Shown piece by piece: positions 26,807-34,951 of a stretch of DNA of 64,000 nucleotides. The position numbers and the translations under genes were made by a program. The notes under the pieces are model-generated. The model ran no database searches, had not been told where the DNA came from, and saw nothing but the letters and a program-made list of their open reading frames with translations. Within the stretch, counting starts at the first letter, position 1, and each line of letters opens with the position of its first letter. Origin of the DNA: Pedococcus badiiscoriae (lineage in GTDB: Bacteria; Actinomycetota; Actinomycetes; Actinomycetales; Dermatophilaceae); contig NZ_JACCAB010000001.1 in NCBI RefSeq assembly GCF_013408925.1, positions 1,736,001 through 1,800,000 of the forward strand, written 5' to 3'.

Positions 26807-27243
26807 TGGGTGCTGCCTTCCGGATCGGGTCGATCGTCGTCAACGTCAGTGACGTCCCCGGGGCCATGGCGTTCTGGTCGGCCGCGCTCGACTACGAGCC
26901 GCGCGATGAACCCGAGCATGACCCCGACCCCGAGCCCGACTGGGTGGTCCTGCGGCCGCGCGACGGGAACGGGCCCAACCTGTCGCTCAACCGCGGTGAG
27001 ACCCAGCCGTCGCCGATCCCCCACCTCCACCTCGACCTCTACGCGCACAACCAGGCGGCCGAGGTCGAGCGCCTGGTCGGCCTGGGGGCTCGCCGGGCGG
27101 AGGACTGGCGCTACCCCGACGAGGACCGCGACTACGAGGTGCTGGAGGACCCGGACGGCAACCGGTTCTGCGTCATCGACGCGAGCGCCGAGCTGAGCAC
27201 CGAGCCGGGCGCCGAGCCGGGCGCCGGCGCGAGCCCCGGATGA
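26806..27243 (+). CDS. VOC-family glyoxalase/bleomycin-resistance-like protein
   Basis: A 145-residue single-domain vicinal-oxygen-chelate protein: FRIGSIVVNVSDVPGAMAFWSAALDYEPRDEPEHD, then HLHLDLYAHNQAAEVERLVGLGARRAEDW and DYEVLEDPDGNRFCVIDAS. HLHLDL and the late Glu are the family's metal-ligand positions. The tail (TEPGAEPGAGASPG) is low complexity. Start overlaps the GNAT stop and the end overlaps the peptidase start, so it is co-translated; substrate unknown. Confidence 0.85.
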   Translation: MGAAFRIGSIVVNVSDVPGAMAFWSAALDYEPRDEPEHDPDPEPDWVVLRPRDGNGPNLSLNRGETQPSPIPHLHLDLYAHNQAAEVERLVGLGARRAEDWRYPDEDRDYEVLEDPDGNRFCVIDASAELSTEPGAEPGAGASPG

Positions 27244-28289
27244 TGCGCCCGGGACCGACCAACTCGTTGACCGACGTCGCCGGTCTGCGGGTCGGCCACG
27301 CCACCCGCCGCGACCAGGGGTGGCTGACCGGCTGCACCGTTGTCGTCGCCCCCGACGCGGGTGCAGTGGCCGGGGTCGACGTCAGGGGCGGTGCTCCCGG
27401 CACGCGCGAGACCGACCTGCTCGACCCGCGCAACCTCGTCGACCGGGTCAACGCCGTGGTCCTCACCGGCGGGAGCGCCTTCGGGCTCGCCGCCGCAGAC
27501 GGCGTCGTCCAGCAGCTGTATGCCGCGGGGCTGGGTTGGCCCATGGGTGAGCCCGGTCAGGTGGTGCCCATCCTGCCGGCGGCGGTGCTCTTCGACCTCG
27601 GTCGGGGTGGGGAGTTCGCCAACGCCCCGACCGCGGCCGACGGCGCCGACGCCTACGCCAGTGCCTCGACGGATGCCGTGCTGCAGGGCTGCGCGGGCGC
27701 CGGGACCGGGGCCCGGGCGGGTGGCCTCAAGGGCGCCATCGGGTCGGCCAGCGCAGTGCTGGATGACGGCACGACCGTTGCGGCGCTCGTCGCGCTGAAC
27801 TCGTTCGGCGCGCCCTACGACGAGCGCACAGGTGAGCTCCTCGCGGCACGGCACGGTCTGGGCGACGAGTTCGCCCACGTCGGCACGCCGAGCGTCGACG
27901 AGCTGGACGCGGCGCGCGATCGTGCCGCCGCGGCATACGAAGGCCAGCCGGTGCGCCCCGGGATGGCGACCACGATCGGCGTCATCGCCACGGACGCGAC
28001 CCTCACCAAGGCGCAGTGCCAGAAGACCAGCGGGCTCGGGCACGACGGCCTCGCGAGGGCGGTCCACCCGGTGCACACCCTGCTCGACGGCGACACCCTC
28101 TTCACCCTCGCGACGGGGGAGCGGCCGGCCCCCGACCTTGCCGCGCTGCACGCCCTCATGGTGGCCGCGGGCGACTGCGTCACCCGGGCGGTGGGGCACG
28201 CCGTGCTGGCCGCCGAGTCGGTGTCCAACGGTGCCGTCGACCTGCGGTCCTACCGCGACGCGTTCCCGTCTGCTGTCAGGATGAGGTGA
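27240..28289 (+). CDS. P1-family (DmpA-type) aminopeptidase
   Basis: A 349-residue N-terminal-nucleophile-type hydrolase of the DmpA/P1 family. SLTDVAGLRVGHAT opens the fold, NAVVLTGGSAFGLAAADGVVQQL follows, GCAGAGTGARAGGLKGAIGSAS gives the Gly-rich core, and VAALVALNSFGAP carries the Asn-Ser junction where these enzymes cut themselves to free the catalytic Ser. The family includes L-aminopeptidase/D-esterase and beta-peptidyl aminopeptidases. The ATG overlaps the VOC gene stop by 4 bp and the stop overlaps the next ATG by one base (TGATG). Confidence 0.85.
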   Translation: MMRPGPTNSLTDVAGLRVGHATRRDQGWLTGCTVVVAPDAGAVAGVDVRGGAPGTRETDLLDPRNLVDRVNAVVLTGGSAFGLAAADGVVQQLYAAGLGWPMGEPGQVVPILPAAVLFDLGRGGEFANAPTAADGADAYASASTDAVLQGCAGAGTGARAGGLKGAIGSASAVLDDGTTVAALVALNSFGAPYDERTGELLAARHGLGDEFAHVGTPSVDELDAARDRAAAAYEGQPVRPGMATTIGVIATDATLTKAQCQKTSGLGHDGLARAVHPVHTLLDGDTLFTLATGERPAPDLAALHALMVAAGDCVTRAVGHAVLAAESVSNGAVDLRSYRDAFPSAVRMR

Positions 28290-28729
28290 TGGAACCCGAG
28301 TGGAGCACGCCCGAAGGGCTCGCCGCGATCAAGGACGCACTGGCCGCCACGATCGACGGCTGGCAGCCGCCCGTCGCGTATGCCGTGGGCATCAGTCCCG
28401 CATCCTCGTCCCCCGAGCTGGAGTTCCCGCACGTCAACGCCCCCGGTGGCCGGCACGGCCTGCCGGCAGTGATCCTGGCCAAGCTGCTCGGGCACTCCAG
28501 GGGGTCGCAGACCTACGAGCTGTCCCGCCCGCAGCTGGAAGCCGCCGTGGAGACGCTGCGGCCGGCGGAGGCGTGCACGACCCTCGACCACCCCAACCTC
28601 GCGGCCTGGCGCACCGTGCTCGCCGAGCTGGAGGCCAATCCGGCCAGGACGGCATACGCCGTCTTCATCGGCGACCTCGACGACCCGGTAGAGTCCGAGG
28701 CCGACGCGACGCTGCGCACCCTGCTCTGA
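28289..28729 (+). CDS. Hypothetical protein, last gene of the GNAT-VOC-peptidase operon
   Basis: A 146-residue soluble protein, ATG 28289 overlapping the peptidase stop. I do not recognise the family. Readable parts are ATIDGWQPPVAYAVGISPASSSPELEFPHVN, then GRHGLPAVILAKLLGHSRGSQTYELSRPQLEAAVETLRPAEACTTLDHPNLAAWR and the acidic tail VFIGDLDDPVESEAD. No signal peptide or membrane segment is visible. Coupling to the operon is the only clue to its role. Confidence 0.65.
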   Translation: MEPEWSTPEGLAAIKDALAATIDGWQPPVAYAVGISPASSSPELEFPHVNAPGGRHGLPAVILAKLLGHSRGSQTYELSRPQLEAAVETLRPAEACTTLDHPNLAAWRTVLAELEANPARTAYAVFIGDLDDPVESEADATLRTLL

Positions 28730-28745
28730 TCCGGGAACGCTGCGG

Positions 28746-29186
28746 CTAGGGGACCTCGACGTCCATCGAGTCGAAGGCGAGCTCCACGGTCTCGATGACG
28801 ATGTCGCTGGACGCGGCGTCGAGGGGGCTGAGGCGGTAGACCGCGGGGAAGGCGTTGCGGAACTGCCAGGTCAGGACGAGCTGGTCGGTGGCGTCGAGCA
28901 GCTTCACGACCACGGTGCGGTCCACCGCCGGGTCGCCGTCGCGGGCTCCCTCCCACCAGGTCCACAGGTCGAGGTTGGCGCTCAGGCCACGGCTCAGCAC
29001 CAGGTGCGAGTAGCTGGCCAGCCCCGGCTGCTTGTGCGGCTCGTTGGACCTGTCGTTGCCAGGGCGGTAGGCGATCTCGTCGATGTGGGCCACCGGGAGC
29101 TCGACGTGGGAGAACGAGGCGTCGTCGGTGCCCGCGAAGTCGACGATGAAGTTCGAGCCCTCGAGCGGGCCGGCATGCGCAGCCAT
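28746..29186 (-). CDS. Orphan phage-tail/contractile-injection tube-like protein
   Basis: A 146-residue protein that reads like the gp19/Afp1-type tail-tube family (conserved phage tail region protein). FIVDFAGTDDASFSHVELPVAHIDEIAYRPGN is the usual opening, HKQPGLASYSHLVLSRGLSANLDLWTWWEGA the central block and VVKLLDATDQLVLTWQFRNAFPAVYRL...IVIETVELAFDSMDVE the end. Tube proteins polymerise into the inner tube of contractile tails and extracellular injection systems. No sheath, baseplate, spike or AAA+ gene lies in the window, so this copy stands alone. ATG 29186 is chosen because the fold starts there; the longer frame upstream is unconserved and overlaps the DUF559 gene. It is convergent with the peptidase operon. 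Confidence 0.75.
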   Translation of the reverse strand: MAAHAGPLEGSNFIVDFAGTDDASFSHVELPVAHIDEIAYRPGNDRSNEPHKQPGLASYSHLVLSRGLSANLDLWTWWEGARDGDPAVDRTVVVKLLDATDQLVLTWQFRNAFPAVYRLSPLDAASSDIVIETVELAFDSMDVEVP

Positions 29187-29248
29187 GGCCCGAGCCTCCC
29201 ACCACCGGACCGCTCCGGCGACCTGACTCCGCCCGCCACCTGATCGCC

Positions 29249-29314
29249 CGAGATCCCAGCTTTCGGGCCCGTGAGGGCCGTTGCAGCCCGAAAGCTGGGA
29301 TCTCGGCGAGGTCA
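29249..29314. repeat. Structured intergenic repeat, copy 1
   Basis: A perfect 20-bp stem (arms 29249-29268 and 29286-29305; core GATCCCAGCTTTCGGG) encloses a 17-nt loop ending GTTGCA, and is followed by GCGAGGTCA. Copy 2 at 30311-30377 is in the same orientation. One stem pair differs and is changed on both arms. It lies about 70 bp before the DUF559 gene start. Confidence 0.92.
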
Positions 29315-29375
29315 GGTGCCTTGCGGCCTGTGGAGAACTCCCAGGGGACCGTTGCGGATTTGCCACGCTCGTCGG

Positions 29376-30266
29376 GTGCGACAGCCCCGGACCCCACTCC
29401 CCGCGGTGCTGCGCGACCGTGCGTTCACCGTGGCCGAGGCGCGCGCGGCTGACGTCGGGCGATCTCGACTGGATGCCCGGGACCTGCAACGGCCCGGCTG
29501 GGGCATTCGCTCCACCCGGTCAGCAGGCACGATCGACGAGCACGCACGTGACCTCCTGGTGGTCCTTCCGCCGGGCGCGGCGTTCTCACACCTCACCGCG
29601 GCCCGGCTTTGGCGCTTGCCGCTCCCGACCCGGTGGAGCCGACACGAGCCACTGGACGTCCTGACTTGCGGGACGCCGAGCCGACGCGACGGCGTCCGTG
29701 GACATCGCGGTCTTGAGCTGCGCGAGGTCGAGATCCTGAGAGGGCTGCCTGTCACTCGTCCGGTGCCTACCTGGACGGATCTCGCGACGATGCCTGCCTT
29801 GTCGGTCGAGGATCTCGTCATTGCCGGCGACGCCTTTGCCACTCGGGACCCGCGCCTGGTGGCAGCCCTCGCGGCAGCCGGAGCCGGAGTCGGCGGCAGG
29901 GGCCGGCGTAAGCTCCGTGCTGCGTCCGAGCTGGTCAGGAGCGGAAGCGGGTCACCGATGGAGACCCGGGCCCGACTCGCCTTCGGCGAGGCTGGTCTGC
30001 CAGAGCCAGAGCTCAACGCAACCGTCTATGCCGAGGACGGCCACTTCCTTGCGCGGGTGGACTTCATGTGGCGAGGGCCGCGCGTCATCGTCGAGTACGA
30101 AGGTGACCAGCACCGGTCGGACCGACGACAGTGGGAGAACGACATCCAGCGCGTCCGGCTTCTCGAGGACCTGGGCTGGAAGGTCGTGCGGATCACCGCG
30201 GCCGACCTGGCCGATCCGCACCGGCGCCGAGAGCTCATGCGCATGCTTCACCGCCTCGTGGGCTGA
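29376..30266 (+). CDS. DUF559/VSR-like endonuclease-fold protein with AbiEi-like N-terminus
   Basis: A 296-residue protein from GTG 29376. The N-terminal part ([73 protein letters not shown]) resembles the winged-helix regulator domain seen in type IV antitoxin (AbiEi)-like proteins. Residues ~195-296 are a DUF559 domain with the VSR/restriction-endonuclease fold: [20 protein letters not shown], then [20 protein letters not shown], whose Asp and EYEGDQH acidic residues fit a PD-(D/E)xK site, and VVRITAADL. Cleavage activity is inferred. The gene is bracketed by two copies of a long hairpin repeat and is not in an operon, which suggests a small mobile or formerly mobile unit. Confidence 0.8.
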   Translation: MRQPRTPLPAVLRDRAFTVAEARAADVGRSRLDARDLQRPGWGIRSTRSAGTIDEHARDLLVVLPPGAAFSHLTAARLWRLPLPTRWSRHEPLDVLTCGTPSRRDGVRGHRGLELREVEILRGLPVTRPVPTWTDLATMPALSVEDLVIAGDAFATRDPRLVAALAAAGAGVGGRGRRKLRAASELVRSGSGSPMETRARLAFGEAGLPEPELNATVYAEDGHFLARVDFMWRGPRVIVEYEGDQHRSDRRQWENDIQRVRLLEDLGWKVVRITAADLADPHRRRELMRMLHRLVG

Positions 30267-30310
30267 TGCGGTCGGCACCTGGCGGACTCGGCATACGGTG
30301 TTGTCCACCT

Positions 30311-30377
30311 CGAGATCCCAGCTCTCGGGCCCGCCGGGGGCGGTTGCAGCCCGAGAGCTGGGATCTCGGCGAGGTCA
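30311..30377. repeat. Structured intergenic repeat, copy 2
   Basis: Perfect 20-bp stem with arms 30311-30330 and 30349-30368, an 18-nt loop also ending GTTGCA, and the same trailing GCGAGGTCA. Compared with copy 1, a T-A pair in the stem is C-G here (core CAGCTCTCGGG), a compensatory change. It lies 44 bp after the DUF559 gene and just upstream of the groL operators. Confidence 0.92.
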
Positions 30378-30390
30378 CGCGCCGGACCCG

Positions 30391-30417
30391 TTTGCACTCT
30401 CCCCCTGAGAGTGCCAA
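30391..30417. promoter_or_regulatory. CIRCE element 1 (HrcA operator)
   Basis: TTTGCACTC-N9-GAGTGCCAA matches the CIRCE consensus TTAGCACTC-N9-GAGTGCTAA with two or three differences. It is the upstream member of a pair controlling groL. Confidence 0.9.
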
Positions 30418-30425
30418 TAATGGCA

Positions 30426-30452
30426 TTAGCACTCTCACCATGAGAGTGACAA
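30426..30452. promoter_or_regulatory. CIRCE element 2 (HrcA operator)
   Basis: TTAGCACTC-N9-GAGTGACAA has a perfect left half of the CIRCE consensus. Its start is 35 bp from that of element 1. HrcA binding at both should repress groL until heat shock; hrcA is not in the window. Confidence 0.92.
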
Positions 30453-30494
30453 TCCAGGCCAGTAGGGCGAGGTCCGGGGAGCACGGCGACGTGA

Positions 30495-32195
<1,701 letters not shown>

Positions 32196-32203
32196 GCCCA
32201 GCC

Positions 32204-32288
32204 ACACGGCATACGCCAGAACGAGGGGCGGTCCACCGAGAGGTGGGCCGCCCCTCGTCTTTGTCCCCACCGGACCGGTATGCCGTGT
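32204..32288 (+). terminator. groL terminator nested between ACACGGCATAC arms
   Basis: The inner hairpin (32221-32258) is a 16-bp GC-rich stem around GAGA, followed by CTTTGT. It is framed by an outer perfect 11-bp inverted repeat: ACACGGCATAC at 32204-32214 and GTATGCCGTGT at 32278-32288. The outer arms contain the over-represented window octamer. The outer right arm ends shortly before the next gene's start. Confidence 0.85.
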
Positions 32289-32300
32289 AGAACGGTCCTC

Positions 32301-33998
32301 GTGCCGACTCATCCCTCTTCTGGCCCCCTGACCCTGGGGCCGCTGCTCCGCTACATCGGGGAGACCTCGGCGACGATCTGGGTCCAGACCCGCGATGCCG
32401 CGCAGGTGCGGGTGCGTGCGTTCGACCGTGAGTGGTCGGCGCCCACGTTCGGAGCGCACGGACGGCACTACGCCCTCGTCGTGGTCGACGGCCTGGAGCC
32501 GGGAACGGCCAGCGACTACGCCGTCGACATCGACGGTGAGCAGGTGTGGCCGCCGGCTGAGCCTGAGCACCCGGGGCTCCCGCCGAGCCGGATCCGGACC
32601 CTGCTCAACAGCGAGCCGACCCGGCTGGCCTTCGGGTCCTGCCGCACCAGCGTCTCGCACGACGCCGAGGGGAACGCCAGCAACGGCGTCGATGCCCTTC
32701 GTGCCTACGCGCACCACCTGAGCCGGCCCGAGCGCGACGAGAAGGACTGGCCGCACCTCGTCTGCTTCCTCGGCGACCAGGTGTATGCCGACGAGACCAG
32801 CGAGGCGATGCAGGAGTTCATCGCCTCTCGCCGCAGCCTCGAGGAGCCGCCGGGGACCGAGCTCAAGGACTTCGTCGAGTACTCCCACCTGTACTGGCTG
32901 GCCTGGAGCGACCCGCTGAACCGCTGGCTGCTGTCGACGTTGCCGAGCGCGATGATCTTCGACGACCACGACATCCGCGACGACTGGAACACCTCGCAGA
33001 GCTGGCGCCGTGAGATCAACCAGACGTCCTGGTGGCACGAGCGGATCGTCGGGGGGCTCGCCTCCTACTGGGTCTACCAGCACCTCGGGAACCTCTCGCC
33101 CGAAGGACTGGCGCAGGACGAGGTGTGGCAGCAGGTCGTGGCCCACGCGGGGTCCGGGGTGGCCGACGAGCTGGACCTGACCCGCGTGCTGGACGACCTC
33201 GCGGACCGGGCCGACCGCCAGCCCGAGACGTACCGCTGGAGCTACGTCCGCGACCTGGGGGAGTCCCGCCTCGTCGTGGTGGACTCCCGAGCAGCCAGGG
33301 TCCTCCAGCCGGACCGGCGCTCGATCCTCGACGACGACGAGCTGGCCTGGCTGGACATCCAGCTGCAGGGCGACGTCGACCACCTGTTCATCGGCACGTC
33401 GCTGCCGTTCCTCATCGCCCAGGGCATCCACGACCTCGAGGCGATCAACGAGGCCATGGCGTCCGGGGCCTGGGGGCCGCGGGTCGCCCGGTGGGGCGAG
33501 AAGATGCGCCGCGCGGTCGACCTCGAGCACTGGGCGGCGTTCCAGGACGGCTTCGCCGCGGTCCTGGCCATGGTGCTGGAGGTCGCCACCGGCAAGCGGG
33601 GGCGACGGCCGGGGACCATCACCTTCCTGTCCGGTGACGTGCACAACTCCTACGTCACGCAGATCAGCCCCGACCAGCTCCCCCCTGGCAGCAGCACGAT
33701 CCTGCAGGCCGTCTGCTCCCCGATCCGCAACCCCCTGCCCCGACAGGTGCGCATCGCCCAGGCGTTCCTCGGCAAGGGCCTGGCTCGACCGATGTCGTTC
33801 CTGGTGGACCACACCGACAAGGTGCCCAGCGCGCCGTACCACTGGGACGTCAGCGATGGTCCGTGGTTCGACAACAACCTCGCCACGCTCGAGGTGCGGG
33901 GTCGGGGGCTCGTGATGCGCTGGGAGGCCGGTGAGGTCCGGGGCGAGCGCTACGACGCCCCTGACCTGCGGCAGGTCGCCCGCGTTGTCGTGCACTGA
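32301..33998 (+). CDS. PhoD-like alkaline phosphatase family protein
   Basis: A 565-residue protein from GTG 32301. The N-terminal Ig-like domain (LTLGPLLRYIGETSATIWVQTRDAAQVRVRAF) is typical of PhoD-like enzymes. The metallophosphatase domain has FGSCRTSV, HLVCFLGDQVYADETS, SAMIFDDHDIRDDWN, and TFLSGDVHNSYVTQI, in which the Asp/His residues would hold the metals. No signal peptide is seen, so unlike classical secreted PhoD it may act in the cytoplasm. Actinobacterial members of this form are common but their substrates are unproven. The 32199-32300 gap carries the groL terminator. Confidence 0.82.
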   Translation: MPTHPSSGPLTLGPLLRYIGETSATIWVQTRDAAQVRVRAFDREWSAPTFGAHGRHYALVVVDGLEPGTASDYAVDIDGEQVWPPAEPEHPGLPPSRIRTLLNSEPTRLAFGSCRTSVSHDAEGNASNGVDALRAYAHHLSRPERDEKDWPHLVCFLGDQVYADETSEAMQEFIASRRSLEEPPGTELKDFVEYSHLYWLAWSDPLNRWLLSTLPSAMIFDDHDIRDDWNTSQSWRREINQTSWWHERIVGGLASYWVYQHLGNLSPEGLAQDEVWQQVVAHAGSGVADELDLTRVLDDLADRADRQPETYRWSYVRDLGESRLVVVDSRAARVLQPDRRSILDDDELAWLDIQLQGDVDHLFIGTSLPFLIAQGIHDLEAINEAMASGAWGPRVARWGEKMRRAVDLEHWAAFQDGFAAVLAMVLEVATGKRGRRPGTITFLSGDVHNSYVTQISPDQLPPGSSTILQAVCSPIRNPLPRQVRIAQAFLGKGLARPMSFLVDHTDKVPSAPYHWDVSDGPWFDNNLATLEVRGRGLVMRWEAGEVRGERYDAPDLRQVARVVVH

Positions 33999-34065
33999 CT
34001 CCCGCGACCGGGCACTGCGGGCTCCCGTCCACCGTTTGAGGGACAGCACGTAGGCGGACTGGGGG

Positions 34066-34097
34066 TTCACTCAGGGTGGGCTCAGGGTTGAACCTGA
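34066..34097 (+). promoter_or_regulatory. TCAGGGT direct repeat with overlapping inverted repeat upstream of ABC exporter
   Basis: TCAGGGT occurs at 34071-34077 and 34082-34088, 11 bp apart, as in OmpR-family sites. The second copy also starts an inverted repeat TCAGG-GTTGAA-CCTGA (34082-34097). It lies about 50 bp before the ATPase gene and probably marks its operator. Confidence 0.45.
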
Positions 34098-34146
34098 ATG
34101 CGTCGGCGTGGCCGCGTCCCTACCTTTGACGAGAACGGAATCCACC

Positions 34147-34950
34147 ATGAGCCGGGAGCCTGAGATGACCGCCACCCCCTTGACCACCGACGCCACCTCG
34201 GCGCCCACCGCGCGATCGGTTGCGGCCCGGGTCGTGGACCTGCACAAGGTCTACGGCAAGGGGGAGGCGCAGGTCCGGGCCCTCGACGGCGTCAGCATCG
34301 ACATCGGCCGCGGGGAGTTCACCGCGATCATGGGGCCCTCGGGCTCGGGCAAGTCGACGATGATGCACTGCGCCGCCGGCCTCGACTCCGCGACGTCGGG
34401 CGAGGTCTACATCGGTGACGTCGACCTGACCCAGCTCAAGGACAAGGCGCTGACCCTGCTCCGTCGCGACCGCGTCGGGTTCGTCTTCCAGTCGTTCAAC
34501 CTCATCCCCACACTCACTGCGGAGGAGAACATCCTGCTGCCGCTGGCCATCGCCGGCCGCACGCCCGAGCCGGCCTGGTTCGACACCGTCATCGACACCG
34601 TCGGGCTGCGCGACCGGCTCAGCCACCGACCGAGCGAGCTGTCCGGTGGCCAGCAGCAGCGCGTCGCCTGCGCACGGGCCCTGGTCAGCCAGCCCGAGAT
34701 CGTCTTCGCCGACGAGCCCACCGGCAACCTCGACTCGACGTCGGGGGCCGAGGTGCTGGGCTTCCTGCGACGCAGCGTGGACGAGTTCGACCAGACGATC
34801 GTCATGGTCACCCACGACGCCCACGCCGCCGCCTACACCGACCGCGTCGTCTTCCTCGCGGACGGCAAGGTCGTCGACGAGATGCGCCAGCCCACCGCCG
34901 AGAAGATCCTCGAGCGGATGGCGCACCTGTCCACCCAGGGTGGCGCCTGA
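34147..34950 (+). CDS. MacB-type ABC transporter ATP-binding protein
   Basis: A 267-residue ATPase (start ATG 34147; ATG 34165 is the alternative). Walker A GPSGSGKSTMMHC, Q-loop FVFQSFNLIPTLTAEENILLPL, signature LSGGQQQRVACARAL, Walker B IVFADEPTGNLDS and switch MVTHD are all intact. The FNLIPxLTAxENxxLP wording is typical of the MacB/LolD/FtsE-like class that drives FtsX-type permeases in peptide, lipoprotein or antibiotic export. One base separates its stop from the permease start, so they form one transporter. Confidence 0.9.
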   Translation: MSREPEMTATPLTTDATSAPTARSVAARVVDLHKVYGKGEAQVRALDGVSIDIGRGEFTAIMGPSGSGKSTMMHCAAGLDSATSGEVYIGDVDLTQLKDKALTLLRRDRVGFVFQSFNLIPTLTAEENILLPLAIAGRTPEPAWFDTVIDTVGLRDRLSHRPSELSGGQQQRVACARALVSQPEIVFADEPTGNLDSTSGAEVLGFLRRSVDEFDQTIVMVTHDAHAAAYTDRVVFLADGKVVDEMRQPTAEKILERMAHLSTQGGA

Positions 34951-34951
34951 G

